Assembly (NCBI RefSeq): GCF_002090075.1
Contig: NZ_BBRI01000002.1
Location: 930,001 to 994,000, forward strand
DNA from: Demequina sp. NBRC 110052
GTDB lineage: Bacteria; Actinomycetota; Actinomycetes; Actinomycetales; Demequinaceae
DNA: 64,000 bases
Reading direction: 5' to 3'
Part shown: positions 62,523-64,000 of the stretch, piece after piece
Layout: the number at the start of each line of letters is the position of its first letter
Position numbering within the stretch: position 1 is the first letter of the stretch
The notes under the pieces: generated by a model
The model's database searches: none
Seen by the model: the letters and a program-made list of their open reading frames with translations, nothing else
Told to the model about the DNA's origin: nothing
Position numbers and translations under genes: made by a program

Positions 62523-62948
62523 GTGGCATCCCCCACCCCGCCCCCTGTGCCAGCGCCGCAGGAGCCAGCCGTGCGCGCCGCCAGAGCGCTCACGGTGCTC
62601 GTGCTCGGCGTGCTGGTGCTGTATCTCCTGGGGTTCCCGTATGCGCTGGGGCTCGCGGCGCTCGGCCCGCTCGTCGCGGTGGTGGGCATCCTCGCCCTCA
62701 CGCTGCGCGGCGCCGGCACGCTCACCACGTGGGCGCGCACGAGCGCAGCCATCTCGACCGGCCTGGGGGTCATCGCGACCTTCACGGGCCTGGGCATGAT
62801 CGTGCTCTACCAGCCCTTCGCCGACCTCGCCGAATGCCGGTCGCGCGCGCTCACGATCACGGCCGACCGCGAGTGCCAGGCCGATTTCGACGCGGCCTAC
62901 CAGGACATGCTCGACCGCTTCGGAGTGGAGTTGCCCTCGCAGCCCTGA
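62523..62948 (+). CDS. Small membrane protein of unknown function
   Basis: A 141-residue protein: Pro-rich N-tail, three hydrophobic segments (from LTVLVLGVLVLYLLGFPYAL), and a short C-domain, possibly outside the cell, with two cysteines (LAECRSRAL, RECQADF). No family recognised. GTG at 62523 is preferred because AAGGAG precedes it, though the gap is only four bases; ATG at 62490 is an alternative. It is flanked by purN and perM on the opposite strand and breaks a conserved pair. Confidence 0.7.
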   Translation: MASPTPPPVPAPQEPAVRAARALTVLVLGVLVLYLLGFPYALGLAALGPLVAVVGILALTLRGAGTLTTWARTSAAISTGLGVIATFTGLGMIVLYQPFADLAECRSRALTITADRECQADFDAAYQDMLDRFGVELPSQP

Positions 62949-62951
62949 CGC

Positions 62952-64000
62952 TCAGTCGTCGCCGTCGCGCTCGTCGCGGCGGAAGCGCGCGGCGGCGCTC
63001 GCGGCCGTCCCCGCAGTCTGCGGTGCCGCCTCGGGCTCCGGGTCCCGCTCGGGCTCGTGAGGCGCGCGCGCTGGCGCAGAGGATGTCCGCGCCGCGGGCG
63101 ACACCTCCCGCGCGCGCGTCGGCTGGGCTCCCGACCGGGGCGCCGCTTGGCGCAGCGCGCTGGACGACCGAGGCCTCACCTGAGGCTCGGGCGCGAACGC
63201 GCGCGACACCGCGGTGGCGAGCAGCACCAGCAGGTGCCCGGCGCCGATGAGCAGACCTGCGGCGAGGCCCACGGCCCACGCATCGGGCCCCGTGACGGCC
63301 AGGCGTCCCGGCCCGATCGCACCGGATGCGAGCCCGGCCAATGCGGCCGTCATGAGCGTGGCGGCGACGACCTCCGCCACCAGCACCGCCGCATCGGCCC
63401 TCCATGCGGGGATGCGTCGATGCATCGCGACGCGCGCGATCGCGCCGACGGCGACCAGCAGCAGCGGCGCCCACACCAGCGGCCCGCCCGACGCGGTGGG
63501 CAGCGCGCCCAGCAGCGGCACCTCGGGCAGGTCTCCGGTCAGCAGTTGCGACGGAGCCCACAGCGTGTCATCGCCGATGCGGAATCCCAGGCCGGTGAGC
63601 CACGCCAGTGCCCACACGACGAGCGTGGGTGCGTACGCCGTCTCTCCCAGCGCGAGCACGACGCCGCCGACGCCGTCCACGCCCAGCCCCGTGGCGGTCT
63701 CGGCCATGGTGTGCCGCCCGGCGACCGCCCACGCGATCGCGACCAGAGCGGCGACGCCGAGCGCGAGCGCGACGGACGCCGCGGCGATGCGCGTGCCCAC
63801 GCGCACGGGTGCAGGGACGAGCTCGAGCGCGTCCACGGTGAGGCCGTGCGCTCGCACGCGCCCGATCACGGCCCCCGGCACCGCGAGTACGAACGCGCCC
63901 ACCACGGCGCGCGTGATCAGATCCGAGCCGTCGGGCGTTCCCGCCCACACCAACGCGGCCACGGAGCCGACGACGAACGCGTAGCTCGCGACCGCGAGCG
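62952..64000 (-). CDS. PerM-like DUF6350 membrane protein, 5' end beyond window
   Basis: The C-terminal 349 or so codons of a polytopic membrane protein; the frame stays open to the window end, so the start is missing. At least six hydrophobic segments are seen, then an acidic/basic disordered tail (PEPQVRPRSSS onward) rich in Pro, Arg and Glu. The family (DUF6350, cell-division protein PerM, Rv0955) helps keep division proteins stable under stress in mycobacteria. Position next to purN supports the call. It ends three bases after the small membrane protein that converges on it. Confidence 0.85.
   Translation of the reverse strand, partial: LAVASYAFVVGSVAALVWAGTPDGSDLITRAVVGAFVLAVPGAVIGRVRAHGLTVDALELVPAPVRVGTRIAAASVALALGVAALVAIAWAVAGRHTMAETATGLGVDGVGGVVLALGETAYAPTLVVWALAWLTGLGFRIGDDTLWAPSQLLTGDLPEVPLLGALPTASGGPLVWAPLLLVAVGAIARVAMHRRIPAWRADAAVLVAEVVAATLMTAALAGLASGAIGPGRLAVTGPDAWAVGLAAGLLIGAGHLLVLLATAVSRAFAPEPQVRPRSSSALRQAAPRSGAQPTRAREVSPAARTSSAPARAPHEPERDPEPEAAPQTAGTAASAAARFRRDERDGDD

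Overview
This window is high-GC DNA coding densely on both strands. It has no rRNA operon, insertion sequence, prophage or CRISPR array. Gene families (WhiB, PdtaS, PDZ-Lon, UPF0182, AdnAB, UvrD2, DUF3107, DUF3152, DUF3017, PerM) and gene order mark it as the chromosome of an actinomycete. Codon bias, many GTG starts and many leaderless promoters agree. Several blocks keep the order I remember from Mycobacterium tuberculosis: whiB1-pdtaS; UPF0182/PDZ-Lon/zincin/UvrD2/NudC/AdnBA; DUF3152-DUF3107-DEAD helicase; MgtE_N-CBS/DUF1003/Mrp; PerM-purN-purH. I infer a Micrococcales-type organism, possibly near Demequinaceae or Cellulomonadaceae. The genus cannot be fixed by reading alone.

Layout. 0-6.5 kb: WhiB1-like regulator, PdtaS-like histidine kinase, DUF2505 protein, a tandem FluC fluoride-channel pair, two APC-superfamily transporters and an initiator tRNA. 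6.5-24.3 kb: UPF0182 membrane protein, PDZ-Lon protease, zincin-like protein, DUF5679 zinc ribbon, a ThiF-like protein, then a DNA-repair block with UvrD2, NudC, an APH-fold kinase and the AdnAB helicase-nuclease. 24.3-37.8 kb: DUF3152 and DUF3107 proteins, gluconokinase, DEAD-box helicase, PHP phosphoesterase, aminopeptidase P, a thioredoxin-CcdA fusion, a luciferase-like monooxygenase, DUF3800, a MocR regulator, MgtE_N-CBS and DUF1003 proteins. 37.9-45.9 kb: Mrp, galactokinase, ExoIII, and one-carbon genes (glyA-folD behind a ZTP riboswitch, purU). 45.9-56.3 kb: a secreted GH3 enzyme faces an eight-gene amino-sugar operon (ROK repressor, ABC importer without ATPase, NagZ-type GH3, ROK kinase, NagB, a shortened NagA). 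56.6-64 kb: mdh and icd, an aquaporin-family channel, DUF3017, purH, purN and a 5'-truncated PerM-like gene.

The clearest working system is the amino-sugar operon. It should import GlcNAc-containing oligosaccharides, cleave and phosphorylate them, and feed fructose-6-phosphate and ammonia to central metabolism. It is probably controlled from one palindrome abutting the repressor start codon. A second theme is one-carbon and purine metabolism: glyA, folD, purU, purH and purN lie within 20 kb, and a ZMP/ZTP-sensing RNA precedes glyA. I did not find a wholly undescribed multi-gene system. The most unusual items are a barrel-only NagA, a UvrD2 lacking its tetracysteine linker, a DUF3152 protein lacking the expected catalytic glutamate, a thioredoxin-CcdA fusion, paired identical palindromes between icd and the aquaporin gene, and at least eleven genes that look leaderless.
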